Below, piece after piece: positions 1 through 12,138 of a stretch of DNA of 64,000 bases; position 1 is the stretch's first letter, and the number at the start of each line of letters is the position of its first letter. Below the pieces are notes generated by a model. The model searched no databases. It was not told where the DNA came from and was given only the letters and a program-made list of their open reading frames with translations. Source of the stretch: Pogostemon cablin (Eukaryota > Streptophyta > Magnoliopsida > Lamiales > Lamiaceae). The stretch covers positions 37,575,105 through 37,639,104 of the forward strand of contig CM042963.1 of NCBI GenBank assembly GCA_023678885.1, in the 5' to 3' direction. Position numbers and translations under genes: made by a program.

Positions 1-1364
1 CCGTACATCATAAAAAAATGCATGTTGGAACTGTGGGCATATTGCATATTACGATTCATGTATTGTAATTATATGTTATGATTTGTGAAATAAACAAATC
101 GCAGTAGAGGTCACACCAAAATCTTAGTAACTATACCAATATAAAATTATAATAATATTAAATAATTATATCGTGCCATAAAAAAATTATTAATCTTTTT
201 ACATCATTTAACCTTATTAATTAATTAATAATACATTGCATTGTTTACTTTACATTCATATTATATGGACTTTGAAAGGCTTTTGCAATTAATTGAACCG
301 TATATATCTTTAATCTTAAATAATTAATATATTTACATAATATTCATTTTCCTCAACGATTTAGTTTGAACGGCTTGCAATTCATATTCATAAAACCTAA
401 AACTTCTCATCATCTATTATTGCAGAAGAAGCTGAGAGTGATTATCTATTTCAAGACCTTTTTATTTTGCTTTATTTATTTTATCACTAATTTACTTGAA
501 GTAGTTCAGTTAATTTGTCATATGACATTTATTTTTCGGGATCACCTCGCTTTGATGATGATGATCATGGAACTCCAAAATATGGTGATCATGGAACTTC
601 GAAGTATTCATGGGAGGTGATTTCTATTTTCATGTATTTGTATTAATCAATTATATATATGCAATAGTTTCTAAACTCTAAATGAACGCTGATAGATATT
701 CGAAAATGAAACCTTCTACGAAAAGATAAATCATACTACCTCACATTTTTAATCACTAATAAATCTCAAATTAACTAAATATTGACACTTCACATTTTCT
801 TTTCTTTTCTTTTTTTTCCCCTTAAAAATGCCAAACTAACCAAATGTTAGACACCCACATTTTAGAATTCTATTTAAAGAAATGTATTTAAATTTAATAG
901 TACAGAAGATTCTATTAAAAATTAAGATTGGAATGTAAGAAAAAAATCACAAAAAGTCTAATTACAAAGTATGACGTGTACGTCTTTAAACTATATAGTA
1001 TATTTAAAGTAACAAGAGATTGAGACACTTTTTTAGACCATTATGTCCCTACTTAATCTCATTATTTACATATTTACAATTTATTAATAATTTTCATAAT
1101 TAATTGTATTAATTAACTGCCTTTTCATTTTCCATATATTTTGTTTTACACTTTTACTTAATAATTAATAATTAATATGATTTTTACTAAATATATACCA
1201 AATGCAATTCATTTCTTACTCTTCACCTTCTTCCGACTCTTAAGCTTCTACAGAATCCATCTCTTTAACTTACATACAACTTTTAAGTTTCTACATATAA
1301 GCTAATTCGAGGTTGGTGGGTTAAAAAATTACTCAATAGGTTCCAGAGGAGATGAGTAGGAACG
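1..1364. other. AT-rich intergenic DNA with one coding-like patch
   Basis: No supported gene. The stretch is mostly AT-rich low-complexity sequence. One patch at 510-616 reads like an internal exon: it follows an AG (507-509 is CAG), stays open for 35 codons and ends before GTGATT. It contains a repeated motif, DDDDHGTPKYGDHGTSKY. No flanking exons were found and I do not recognise the family, so it is not called as a gene. It may be another gene fragment, like the one at 1365-1478. Confidence 0.4.
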
Positions 1365-1478
1365 ATGGAGCTGTAGAATACTATGAAAGAAGCCTAAATG
1401 CGCTCTACCATCACCCTAATGATGCCGTAAGCAGATCGATGGCTTCGAGATTTTCAGCGCACGCCTTACGCTTGGAAG
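1365..1478 (+). pseudogene. MOS14/transportin-3-like exon 1 fragment, broken
   Basis: This matches, from memory, the first exon of plant MOS14 (transportin-3/TNPO3-type importin-beta, nuclear import receptor for SR splicing factors). Starting at the ATG at 1365 the recognisable pieces are MEL, NTMKEA, NALYHHPNDAV and then, in another frame, ADRWLRDFQRTPYAWK ending at a GT donor-like site (1479). Three breaks disable it: a TAG in place of the usual glutamine codon 4, a one-base loss before NALYHH, and a loss of about 8 bases between DAV and ADRW. A 5' UTR-like leader precedes it and intron-like sequence follows, so it came from genomic DNA, not from a spliced mRNA. No further exons were seen. 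Confidence 0.72.
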
Positions 1479-2120
1479 GTGGTTTTCTATTCCAATAAGA
1501 GATTGTACACTTGTCGAATTATTTCATGATTTATCATATTTGTAAATTGTAAGTGTTGATCGAGATGATAACTAGAGTTGGATGTGAATATGTTGGAGGA
1601 TTTCTGTTTATAGTAAATCATACTCTCGTCCAATTGAAACGTGCGCTTACCACTTTAAAATTATTCATCATACCTTAAAAAAACATACTTTAACTAACAA
1701 TAGGTATACTTTAACTATATAACAATAATACTTTAACACCGGTCTCACGTAATAACCTTCTCACAATATAATTTGTGTAATTTTAATTAAACTCCATTTC
1801 TACGTTAACATACACAATATATGGGAATGGAGTGTAATTAAATTTGAAAATTAAAATAAACTGGATTGGGAAAAATAAATTGTTTTATAGAAATTAATTT
1901 ATATACGTCTCTCTCTCCCTCCTCTCTCTCTCTCTAGATCCTAGCAAGTTGCAATGAGATTCCATCTTAAAATGACAGCATCCTACAACCAAATTGTCAT
2001 ATCCCAATTGCTTCACGTTTCTCTTAGTGCTCCACTCTCCCTTCTCTCTCTCTCTAAATCATACTAAAAATCAAAGAACCCACTGCAAGATTCTGCCCAG
2101 ATAACGGGAGCATAACGAAA
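1479..2120 (+). promoter_or_regulatory. Upstream region of the MFS gene with CT-rich tracts
   Basis: There is no coding sequence between the MOS14 fragment and the MFS start codon. Two pyrimidine tracts, a (CT)n run at about 1908-1935 and another at 2036-2056, lie within 215 bases of the ATG. Such Y-patches are typical of plant core promoters and 5' UTRs. No convincing TATA box was assigned. A short piece at 1737-1770 resembles the GTCTCAC-type MITE termini seen elsewhere in the window. Confidence 0.4.
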
Positions 2121-4795
2121 ATGGTAGTGCTAAAAGAAGGCAGTAGACCGCCATGGGTGGGCTTAGGAGCTGCAGTTTGGGTGCAAATAGCCGCTGGAAA
2201 TGCTTACACTTTCCCTCTCTACTCTCCCTCTCTAAAATCAGTTCTGGGCTTCAATCAGCAACAGCTAACGATTCTTGGAGTGGCCAATGATATTGGAGAG
2301 AATGTGGGAATTCTTCCAGGGATAGCTTGCAACAAACACCCACCATGGGCTGTTCTTCTTGTCGGTGTTTGTACTTCCTTCTTGGGTTATGGTGTTCTAT
2401 GGCTTGCCGTCAGTGGAACTGTTCAGTCTCTTCCTTATTGGGTTGTAAGTAGCTTCTCAAAGATTGCTTTTTTTCTTTTAGGTTTTTTATATTGAAAACT
2501 GATTTCTACTTATATGTCATGTGGGGCGATCTTGTTTATGTTGCTTTGAAAAATTGTGGTGTGGGCTTGTGTTATCTTGTGTTTTTTGGGTTGATTTCAG
2601 TTGTTGAAAGTGTTTGGAATGATTGTTGTGATGTTGGGATATCTGTGTTTGAGTTGAATTAGTTGCAAATATCTTACATTTGCAGATGAAAATTTAAAAC
2701 TAAAACGAAATCATCCACTAAATACTGTGTGCAAAAGGGGTTAATTTGTTGTTTTAAATCACTATAGAACATGAGTGGAGTATGAAACGGAAAGAATGAT
2801 GTTCAACTTTGGAAAGTATGCCTTCTACTCTTGTCGAAGGGGCCAGTCCACTGTTCAGTTTTTCATGTTTAAGATGAACTGAAAGTAAATACAGTATATG
2901 TTGTTGAATGATGATTTGACCACAGTGTGTATACATTTTCTTCTGATTCTTGTTTATGGAATGTATCTCTTTAGCTGGTAGGAATTTTAATAGATACAAA
3001 GCTACACCTGTGCCATAAGGGCATCTGAATTATACCTTTTCAACAATGTTGATCAGTTCCTAATGGTTAAGCTTGGTGCTCTTTGAATATGAGAAGAGGA
3101 TTATCATACAGATCCTTCATAAAAGCTAGTACTCCCTCCGTCCCAAACTTATCTGCACCATTCCTTTGCATTTAAGTGTGGGACGGAGGGAGTATTATTC
3201 ATGATCAGAAAAGGACATGTTATACTTAGTGTTATCTTCACTTTATGCCTGTGATGTCCTTTTTGCGTCTAATATGATTCAATTTTTTCTACATATGAGC
3301 ATAATTTCATATGAGTGATTATGAACTGCTGGCCTAATTATTTGAGAGCACTGACAGCTATGGCTCGCGCTATGCATTGGCACACACGGAAATGCATGGC
3401 TTGGCACAGCAGTTCTTGTTACCAACATGAAGAACTTTCCTCTCAGTAGGGGCACTGTAGCTGGAATACTCAAAGGCTATGTCGGTTTGAGCGCTGCAGT
3501 TTTCACAGAGGTTTACACTATGGTACTTGGTGGATCAGCTTCGAATTTATTGCTTCTACTAGCCTTGGGTATCCCCACCATAGGTTTGGTGATGATGTAT
3601 TTTATCCGTCCCTGCACTCCAGCTTCTGGAGAAGATTCAGCCGAGCATTCTCATTTTCTTTTCACACAAGGGGCTAGTCTCATTCTCGCAGTTTATCTTC
3701 TTACAACAACACTTTTGAAGGACATTTTTTCTTTTAGCAACACCATATCCTATATACTTGTTGCTATAATGGTTGTTCTTTTAATGGCTCCACTTGCCAT
3801 TCCATTGAAAATGACATTATTCCCTGCAAATCGAAAGAAACCTGGCCTACCAGCAGATCTTGTCAGCGGAGAAGGAGATGCAGATCAAGCGGATCCTTTG
3901 TTGGCTCCTTCTGCATCAACAACGTATCTTGGAAGTTTTTATGAGCCTGAAGACATATCTGAAGTGGATTTACTTCTAGCTGTGGGTGAGGGAGCAGTTA
4001 AGAAGAAACGTAAGCCGAGGAGAGGGGAAGATTTCAAGTTCCGCGAAGCTGTAGTTAAGGCAGATTTTTGGCTTCTATGGGTTGTGTACTTTGTTGGAGT
4101 TGGATCAGGTGTTACTGTTCTTAATAATTTAGCACAGGTTGGAGTCTCACTTGGTGTGAGTGATGCAACAGTATTATTAAGCTTGTTCAGCTTTTGTAAT
4201 TTTTTGGGTCGTCTCGGGGCAGGAGCTGTTTCTGAACACTTTGTTAGGTACTAGAAATGCTCATTAGATATTTTCTACTTTGATCATTCTATGTAGTTTA
4301 GTTGACGAAGATGAAGGCTTCTTTTGCAGGTCGAAGACAATTCCTCGGACATTTTGGATGGCAATCACTCAATCAATCATGATCATTACATTCCTTCTAT
4401 ACGCCTCAGCATTAAGTGGCACTCTTCATGTAGCCACAGCATTGCTCGGTATCTGCTATGGTGTCCAGTTCGGTGTAATGATTCCGACTGCATCTGAACT
4501 TTTTGGCCTGAAACACTTTGGTATAATTGCCAATTTTATGCAGCTGGGAAATCCTGCTGGTGCGCTTCTCTTCTCAGGTTGGCTTGCTAGTAAAGTGTAC
4601 GACTCTGAGGCAGCAAAGCAGCTCGGATCGTCTTGTGTGGGCCCGAGCTGCTTTAGGATCACGTTCCTTGTCTTAGCCGGAGTTTGTGGTTTAGGAACTC
4701 TCTTGAGCATAGTTCTAACTATAAGAATAAGACCAGTTTACCAAATGCTTTATGCTGGAGGCTCGTTTCGTTTGCCTCAAAGCTCCGGTGACTGA
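2121..4795 (+). CDS. NFD4-like / nodulin-like MFS transporter
   Basis: Multi-pass major-facilitator protein of the plant nodulin-like family (NUCLEAR FUSION DEFECTIVE 4-like). Its substrate is not established. Exons are 2121-2444, 3358-4247 and 4330-4795, giving 559 aa, close to the family size. Donors are GTAAGT (2445) and GTACTA (4248); acceptors are CTGACAG (ends 3357) and TTTTGCAG (ends 4329); phases 0 and 2 fit. The N-terminus carries the nodulin-like signature (PPWVGLGAAVWVQIAAGNAY, LGVANDIGENVGILPG), followed by NFPLSRGTVAGILKGYVGLS. A charged cytosolic loop near residues 245-310 (KKKRKPRRGEDFKF) divides it from the C-terminal membrane half. The start is supported by homology to family N-termini. 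Intron 1 holds a Stowaway MITE. It is tail to tail with the SAM-domain gene, in the order I recall for At1g80530/At1g80520. Confidence 0.93.
3130..3194. mobile_element. Short Stowaway MITE in intron 1 of the MFS gene
   Basis: The ends are CTCCCTCCGTCCCA and the inverted TGGGACGGAGGGAG, flanked by TA on both sides. That is the Tc1/mariner-type Stowaway structure. At about 65 bp it is a deletion derivative compared with the 220-300 bp copies elsewhere in the window. Confidence 0.85.
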
Positions 4796-5299
4796 CTGTA
4801 GTCGTCGTCGTTTTTGGATAACATATTGTAGTTTAGGCATCAGACTTTTTACAGCTCTGGTGGTAGCCCAATTTTACACCTATACTAGACATGTTGAAGC
4901 AATTGAATCCTGCCAAAAGGCATAATAGCTTGTGATGCTTGGAGTATGTTTTTCAGGTCCAATCTTGTTTATTTGGCTGAAAAGACTGATTGCTTAATAG
5001 TTTATGAGAAGATTAATTATAATTCTTGAGTGATGAGTATTAATTTTATTGCTTTCTTTAGATTTATTATCCTATCATGTGCAAGATTAGAGTTTACAGA
5101 AGCAAGAAGAGATATTTGATGTGTGATGGATTGATTTATAAACACTACATGCCTTTTCTAGAAACATGGATTCTTTTATTACAGGAAAAACATGTAAGAA
5201 TGTAAGAGAAGATGGAGATCAATCTAGACTTCTAGAGTCATGAAGCTACATCCTAATTCCTAAAGTAGAGCACTTCCATACAAAGGTAAGACCTTATAT
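4796..5299. other. Convergent intergenic region between MFS and SAM genes
   Basis: About 500 bp separating two stop codons that face each other. It must hold both 3' UTRs and both polyadenylation regions. AT-rich; no open reading frame or repeat of note was seen. Confidence 0.6.
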
Positions 5300-5992
5300 C
5301 TATGTTGGATTCAAGTTCTTGAACATCGAATCCCACTTGATTTCTTCGTTGTTGCTCGACCGGTACTCCTCCTCCGGGGAATGAGTTGGGGTTCTTGAAA
5401 AGTTGCCATTGCAGGGTGTAGTCGTTGGATCCCTTGCAAAGTGGCCAGACTCATCACAATTGTCTTCGGATTCAACCCAACCTGATGTCCTAGTCGATCC
5501 TGAGCTTCTAGAATCTACAATGGGGCTCCCGTTTGTCAGCATCAGAACTCCATCATCAGACACAAACATGGGACTGTCATATCCTGCCCTCGGCCATAAC
5601 TCCGTTTTGGCCGAGGGCTCCCTCAGCCGCTTGTTCCTTTGCAGCATCGACACCTTCCATCTCAAGCTATGGTTTCTCTTCGGGACGAGAGAAAGCTGCG
5701 TACTGTCACGATGCACCAGTGTCTGAACATGCTTGATCACATAATTCTTGGTTTGCTTCAATACAAACATGAGCCATAAAACAGGATGTATTCGACTCCC
5801 CTTGTGTTTCCTGGCTAACTTCAGAATCTCCAACCGGTGTTTCGCTATATCGACGCCCATGCTCTGAAGAAACTCGTGGCTGAAGTACACGACGTCTTCT
5901 TCGACCAGCTCGTTGTGAGTGAAGGTAAGGGCGTATTCGTAGACGACGGACGGATCAAGATCGGTTTTCGATAGCCAACTGAACCAGTCCAT
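5300..5992 (-). CDS. SAM (sterile alpha motif) domain protein
   Basis: Single-exon gene for a 230-aa protein. Residues 1 to about 65 form a plant-type SAM domain (MDWFSWLSKTDLDP start, HEFLQSMGVDIAKHRLEILK near the end), a small helical module for protein-protein or RNA contacts. The remainder is polar and probably disordered, with basic stretches around residues 85-130 and an acidic, serine-rich C-terminus. There are no membrane segments or signal peptide. The first ATG begins directly at the domain, which supports this start. A CTT-rich tract (plus-strand GAA repeats, about 6046-6063) lies just upstream and fits a 5' UTR. From memory the closest Arabidopsis relative by position and type is At1g80520. 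Molecular function is not known. Confidence 0.85.
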   Translation of the reverse strand: MDWFSWLSKTDLDPSVVYEYALTFTHNELVEEDVVYFSHEFLQSMGVDIAKHRLEILKLARKHKGSRIHPVLWLMFVLKQTKNYVIKHVQTLVHRDSTQLSLVPKRNHSLRWKVSMLQRNKRLREPSAKTELWPRAGYDSPMFVSDDGVLMLTNGSPIVDSRSSGSTRTSGWVESEDNCDESGHFARDPTTTPCNGNFSRTPTHSPEEEYRSSNNEEIKWDSMFKNLNPT

Positions 5993-6209
5993 AGCTTTGT
6001 TATCTCCAATTCTTGAAAAGAAAGATGTATTATGTGATAAAGTGGAAGAAGAAGAAGAAGAAGTGGCAAGAAAATGGTGATATATATTAGGTCATTGTAG
6101 AGTGATTGATCCCAAACTATATTAATGGGTGGTAGTTGAACTTGAGAGTGACAAAAGGCTAAAAGCGTCCTTGCCTATTTAAGGCCATGTTATCTTTGAG
6201 TAACAGAGC

Positions 6210-6400
6210 GAGTCACACTTTTTTTTTTTTTTCAATGGAGTGAACCCTAAGGCATTCTGTGGAAAGAAATTTACTATGTGGGTCCGTTTTTCACGTTCGT
6301 ACTGGGATGTTACAGCGTGGTATCAGAACGAAATGGGACATTACATCGTGGTATCAGAGCCAATGAACTAGGTTCGTTTCAACTGACTTTTTTAAGAAAA
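6210..6400 (+). mobile_element. LTR-retrotransposon remnant with doubled primer-binding site
   Basis: TGGTATCAGAGC at 6349-6360 is complementary to the 3' end of initiator Met-tRNA, the usual primer-binding site of plant LTR elements. A near copy, TGGTATCAGAAC, sits 31 bases upstream (6318-6329), inside a short tandem duplication of a GGGA-TTACA-CGTGG unit. No paired LTR or coding domain was found nearby, so only the LTR end/PBS junction seems to survive. Confidence 0.6.
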
Positions 6401-7498
6401 ATTAAAGATTTTCAATTTGGATGGTTGGCCTAATTTGATGACTACTTTTACGGTGGCAAAAGGGTCACATGATTCACCTACCAAATTTCTAGGTAGGTTC
6501 TCATGATATGAAGTGTTTATAGGGTCTAAAATCAAATTAAATTATTAAATCATTTAAAGCTTAGTTTGATGAACACGAGAGTAAATGAAGAAAGTGTAAA
6601 AAGAGGTTGGGTTTATTTTCATTTTCATTCATATATTATTTTTTCAGTTGGTTGATATATTATAAGGAAATTTTGTGCTAATATAATTTGGATTATTTGA
6701 AATTAGGCATATTTCCATACAATTGGATGTGGGTTATCATAAAAAAAAAAAATACTACTCCATTCAAAATATCGTTTTAATTTGAAATGAACTATCACGG
6801 GTTCCATTAAAAGTGGATTTTGATTGATTATTAAACAAGGCAATAAAATTTAAAAATTATGCTAAAAGTATAAATGAGAGTGAATTAAATGGAGTTTATG
6901 AGCGCATTCAGTTGCCGGATCATCTCATTTATGATGTTTGTTGCTGAGACATCATAATTTTTGTAGTAATTAATAAAGTATGCTGTACTCCATACACAGT
7001 TCTAGAATTAATTTCGATTTTAAATTCCAATTTTTGAAATATATAATTAATCTGAATTTACTATCCCATCTAAAAATGGATACATATTTATTGATGGTTA
7101 TAATATGTTTGTAATAAATTATTATTATTATTATATTTTACAATTATATAGTATTAATTTATTATTAATTATAGTTTAAAAAAAATACTTTGACTATCCT
7201 AAACACTTTAATTATACTCATAATCTATACTTTAAGACTTCTCACAAGAGACCTCACTAATGTCTCATAAAAGAATTTGTTATAGATGATATATATTTTT
7301 CTAATAATTAATTATTTAAATTGATATTACGAACATAAATAAATAAATGAAAAACTGAGGATCGCTTTTCAAGTAAATAATAAATGGCTTTAACTGTTAA
7401 TTCTTTGGCACCCAACAATATTAATATCAAGAAAGCATAACAATTTAAAGTCCCTCAAATATTATTTTTTATTTTAATAGGTGTTAAAGTAATAAAAT
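6401..7498. other. AT-rich intergenic DNA
   Basis: No gene seen. Low-complexity AT-rich sequence with a short TTA run near 7120-7135 and a weak GTCTCA-type MITE-like piece near 7230-7275. Confidence 0.5.
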
Positions 7499-7791
7499 AC
7501 TCCCTCCGTCCCCCGATGTATTTCACGTATTTGTGTGCGCGGAGTTTAAGAAAATTTTGACTTTTTAAGTATAAAGTAAGAAAGAGAAGAAATATTTTAG
7601 TTAATTTAATGAAAAAGGTGTGTAAAGTTATTGAAATGGGTGAAAAAGTGAGTATTTTGTTGGGATATGTGTAAAAAGTAAGTATTATTATAGTGTATTC
7701 ATTACCATTTTTAGTAAAAGTGAAGTGTGAAATACTTTGAGGGACGGATGAAAAAGGAAAGTGTGAAATACTTTGGGGGACGGAGGGAGTA
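7499..7791. mobile_element. Stowaway MITE, about 293 bp
   Basis: Terminal inverted repeats TACTCCCTCCGTCCCCC and its complement GGGGGACGGAGGGAGTA bound a non-coding AT-rich body. The 130-aa reading frame overlapping it is the MITE read as protein, not a gene. Confidence 0.9.
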
Positions 7792-10389
7792 TTATTTTGA
7801 GGGGTTTTCACTTTTCCTTTTCCAGAAATGAGAAACTTTCGGGTCATACTATCAATTTTGGAGTTATTTGGAATACACTATCAATTTTGAGGTTATTTGG
7901 AATACACCTGAATTTATAGGATAAATTTAAGGTGCTGCGAGTTATTATTAATTTTATTTTTAATTATTTTATTGAATAGTGAAAATTAAATAAAAAATTA
8001 ATTTAATAATTTAAATTATTAAGTGCAACCACAGTGTAACTCTAAATTTTGTTTATCTTTGTAAATTTTTTGTTGTTGGATTCTTTTAAATTTGATTTTT
8101 ACTTGGTTACTCTGCAAAAGTTTGAATTAATCAAATCTTTTTAGTTATTCTTTTTTTTTTCTTCCTATACTTTAGTCTCCATTTGTGGGAGTTTGTGTCT
8201 CCCCTCATGATTGAAGTGTATTAGTCTGCTTAAGTGAGGATGTATTGTTAAACCCGGAGAGCTTGAGTATAAAATTATTGTTTAGAAAAAAAAATACTAT
8301 CATTTTTGTCTCATGATATATATTTTTTAAATTATATTCAAAAGTGTTATTTAATTATAAGATATTATTATAAAATTCTATCATCAAAGAAATATGGAGT
8401 AATATAAAATACTTTTAACATGCACATTTAATATTAATAAAATAAAATAATCATGGTGTGTATATGATTTAAAGGAACTTCATATTAAAATGACAAAAAG
8501 TGTGATCTCATGAAAAAAAAAATGGTTTTGAATTTTCATGGGATTTAAAAATTAATTCAGCAGTCACATGTTGAGGAGGTGGTTGACTCATGAATAACAA
8601 TAGTTTACGGTAATTTTTTTTACTCAATTATCCTAAATCGAAATTATTAATTTCTATTTAAAAATAATAAATACAATGAGAAAATGGCAAACGGAGATGC
8701 ATGTACATGAAGATAATGTATCATGTATGTATAGACGGGTGGGACTGGGAGGACACGTGGTGTCATGTGTGTAATTAATTTAATCTATTGAAAATTTACT
8801 CAAATTTTCCTACAAAATACAGCAATAAATTTACAACTGTTACCCAACCGAAATTAGGAAGAGATTTCATTAGCCTACGGATTAAATGACCCATAAGGTT
8901 GGTTTGACTGTCTTGTAACATTGATTTTGTAATTTACAAATAAAAAATTTTTAGGATTTGTTTTATGTTGTTATGGTAATAAAACTTTAAATGCTGATCT
9001 AATGATATGGTAAATACTAAATATTTTACTGTGATAATGATAGGAGAGCAATAAAACATGACAGAAAAAATTGAAAGTGGAGAAATAAAAGTTAATTTGT
9101 GAAAGAAAGTACGTATTTGAATTAATATATAGTAGAGAAGATGCAGTAACTTTCTTACACAATAGTATTAGGTTTTGAATTAATATATAGGGAAGATGTA
9201 GTAACTCTCTTCCACAATATTAGGTGGGACAGGTCTCTCCTCTAAGAATAATCTAATTATTTGTATACGCTGATCCAATTTATTCTAAATAATAATGTAA
9301 TTATTTTATAGAGTATCCATTTAATTCAAAAGAATTCTGTGAAAACTCACGGCGAAATTTTGGAGAGGTAATACTAGTTTTCATTAATCTTTTTGTCCTG
9401 TTTAAAGAGAGTTCTTTCTAAAATTTTATAAAAAATAATTTTTTTTGGGATGGGATGGGGTGGGGTGGGGTGGTGGGAGGGGGGTAGGTTGGGGTGATAG
9501 AGTTCCCTCCCAAAAAAATTATTTTTAATAAAATTTTTTATTTTAATATTTAATATAATAAAATTTTATTATTTTTATTTATCATATATATAATTCTATT
9601 TTAAAAATAATTTTTGAATTATAGATTTAAAATCCTTTCAAATTATAGATTTAAAATCCTTTCAAAGATCCATAATTTATTCAAATAGTGAAATTCAAAT
9701 GAATTGATTTAAAATACAAGGAATTTAAAATCCACTCATTTTTAAATTCATTGGATTTAAAATGACTCAATCCAAACACCTAAACGTAATCTAATTATTT
9801 GTACATAGGGATCCAATAAATTCAGAATAATTCTGCGTTAGCTCACAGCAAAAATCGTAATTAAACTTTACACACTAAGATAAAATATGTTCAAAACTAC
9901 AATTATATCATTAATTAGAATTAACTCGTGCAACCAGCATATATCATCAAGGTTTGTATGCAACACCTCACATAAAATATTTAAATTTAATTTAATAATT
10001 ATGATATTACTTATATAAAATTATAATTAACTAATATTTTGTAAATATAATTAATATAAAATAATTAATCTTTATCGAGCTGAGTTTAGTTTGGTTTATT
10101 AACGAAACAAGTATTTATCCTGAATTTTGACTTGGTGAATTTATACCCTTGCACTGATAGCTTCCTCTTATCTATACCCTCGCTTTTGTGTCAACTCTCT
10201 TAATTAGCAAACATTTCAGGAGCTTCCTTTATTTTAAGATTTGTTACATGGGAAGTTTTTTTTTTTTTTTTTAATGGGGGTGGATAGTTTAATTAGCTTG
10301 CAGATGTTGGTTATTTGTTGGTTTAATCGGAAATTATTTGTATTCTTTTCCCATTGAGTACGTGGGATAGGGAGAGAATATAGGAAGGG
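7792..10389. other. Intergenic DNA with a G-rich tract
   Basis: About 2.6 kb without a supportable gene. At 9447-9495 the plus strand has at least six runs of 3-6 G separated by 1-4 bases, a candidate G-quadruplex. Near-duplicate short phrases occur at 9110-9155 and 9172-9210, and at 9630-9665. The rest is AT-rich. Confidence 0.55.
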
Positions 10390-10640
10390 ATAGATTTGTG
10401 TGAGACCATTTCGTTATGAGATCATTTTAAGTTTTTATAATTGGTTATTATTTTATTATTTTTTATTAGAGATGTTATCACTTTTTTTTTTAAATATTAT
10501 AATCACTTTTCATTCATACTATAAATTATTCATGAAATAATTCACAATACTATTATCACTTTTTTTTTATTATAAAAGATTATCACTTCTTATCCAACTT
10601 ACGAAAATCATTCCATGAATATGATCTCAAACAAGTCTGT
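10390..10640. mobile_element. Degraded MITE of the GTGTGAGACC type
   Basis: The left end reads TTTGTGTGAGACCATTTC and the right end is an imperfect inverse (ATGATCTCAAACAAGTCTG). The body has repeated ATTATCACTTTT phrases. The same architecture is clearer at 16648-16892, 28860-29097 and 60345-60590. Confidence 0.55.
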
Positions 10641-12056
10641 CATATAGGTAAGGTTAATGATAAAATGTGTGATTGAATATGTAGCAATGTCATCTTGATA
10701 AGTGGACAGGATACCTGCATTTCTTGGGGAGGCCAAACAAAACTCAACTTTATGAATTGTTTTAGGTAATTTGTAGTGTGTAGTGTGAATCTTTAATAGA
10801 TGAACTAGAAGAAGGGAGGTAGAAAGTAGAGTCCTTTGACATCTTTTAGGTTGCATTGTCTGATTGGATTTGGTTGAAACAGTGTTTTTGAATAGAGAAA
10901 GAGAGGTTATTCTTAAACAGGAAACAAGTTTGGGATGAAATCTTTGGGCAAAAAGTTGGATAAGCCTGACTCCAATCGTGGTTAGAATTTCTGTTACATT
11001 TTGGTGTTAAGTTACATATTTTGTTGCAAATTGTTAGATGGTTAACACGTAAGATATAATAAAATCTTCCTCTCGCAAATGTATCACTCATCTAACACGC
11101 ATATAACATGAAATATAACATCGAAATATGACAGGACATCCGAATTCCCCAAGCACCTCCACATCCCAACCCGGCAGAGTAATGGAGAGGTAAATTATGA
11201 TGATTCATTTGATCAATAGGGAGTAGAACACTATTTACTGCACACAAAGAGCTCTCAAGGAAATAAGCTTATGAATAAAGGATGATGATTTTTTGTCTAC
11301 ATACAGAGAACATATTTTTATTTTTAAATATAAAAATGACTTGTTCCACTGCCCAATTAAATTTAAGCTGAATATCCATCTTTTAGTATCATGAGATTAC
11401 CACCCCCAAAGAGTTGAGAGTGACCTCCATTAGAAAGTTTCTTGATAACCCCCAAAAAAACATTTCTCCTTTATAGATTTACAAACCTTTCATTCAGTGT
11501 GCTACAACAAATTGGTCATAGAGATGAACTAAAGTTGAAATATTTAAATGCATTTAAACTACGACTAAAAGTTTTAAGATTCATACTACCAACAACCTTA
11601 TTATATCGGACATAACAAGAACCCTAAAATAACTCTCGAAAAGATATAAAAGAGCTCCATGAATCTATCATTACTGTTTCAGACAGAATCAGCACCACAC
11701 GGCTGGTCTAGGTTTCAGTTTCTACGAAAGCAGAAAGTCAAACAATAGAACATACTGTAATAGTGGAGTAGCACACAATAGCAAATACTATCTGAAGCAT
11801 TTGAATTAAGATATGTTTTCTGTTCTTGGGAGAGTTGTAGAAGGTATAATAAGTATATCTGCAATATTAAATTTTTATTAAACGTATTGTCCGATTGTAT
11901 TCACTATAGCAGTATCCCATAATCACCATCAAACTCTGGTAATCAGAAGGTGAACCAAACAAAACATAATTTCAAAGAAAAAATACCAAAAAAGAAGCAG
12001 GTTAGTTGCAAGTATAAAGTTACAACACCCATCCCCAACGAATGAGAGTTAATAAG

Positions 12057-12057
<1 letters not shown>
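10641..12057. other. Intergenic DNA downstream of the AVT6 gene
   Basis: No gene was recognised. Two minus-strand frames of 81-82 codons (10608-11091) have no family resemblance that I can see and no introns to join them. The GC content is somewhat higher at 10640-11200 than around it. Confidence 0.4.

Positions 12058-12090
<33 letters not shown>
12058..12090. repeat. (TA)n microsatellite in the AVT6 3' flank
   Basis: About 16 perfect TA units ending 48 bases beyond the stop codon of the minus-strand transporter gene, so probably inside its 3' UTR. Confidence 0.9.
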
Positions 12091-12092
<2 letters not shown>

Positions 12093-12138
12093 GTGTGTTC
12101 AACCGAGATGTGCCCCGTTTTCAAGCACAAAGGGGACA

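Noticed and set aside
7455..7847. 130-codon minus-strand frame
   Set aside because: It spans a Stowaway MITE from end to end and includes its terminal repeats.
10608..11091. Two adjacent minus-strand frames of 81-82 codons as a possible gene
   Set aside because: No recognisable motif, no fitting splice junction and no promoter features; probably chance openness in a less AT-rich stretch.
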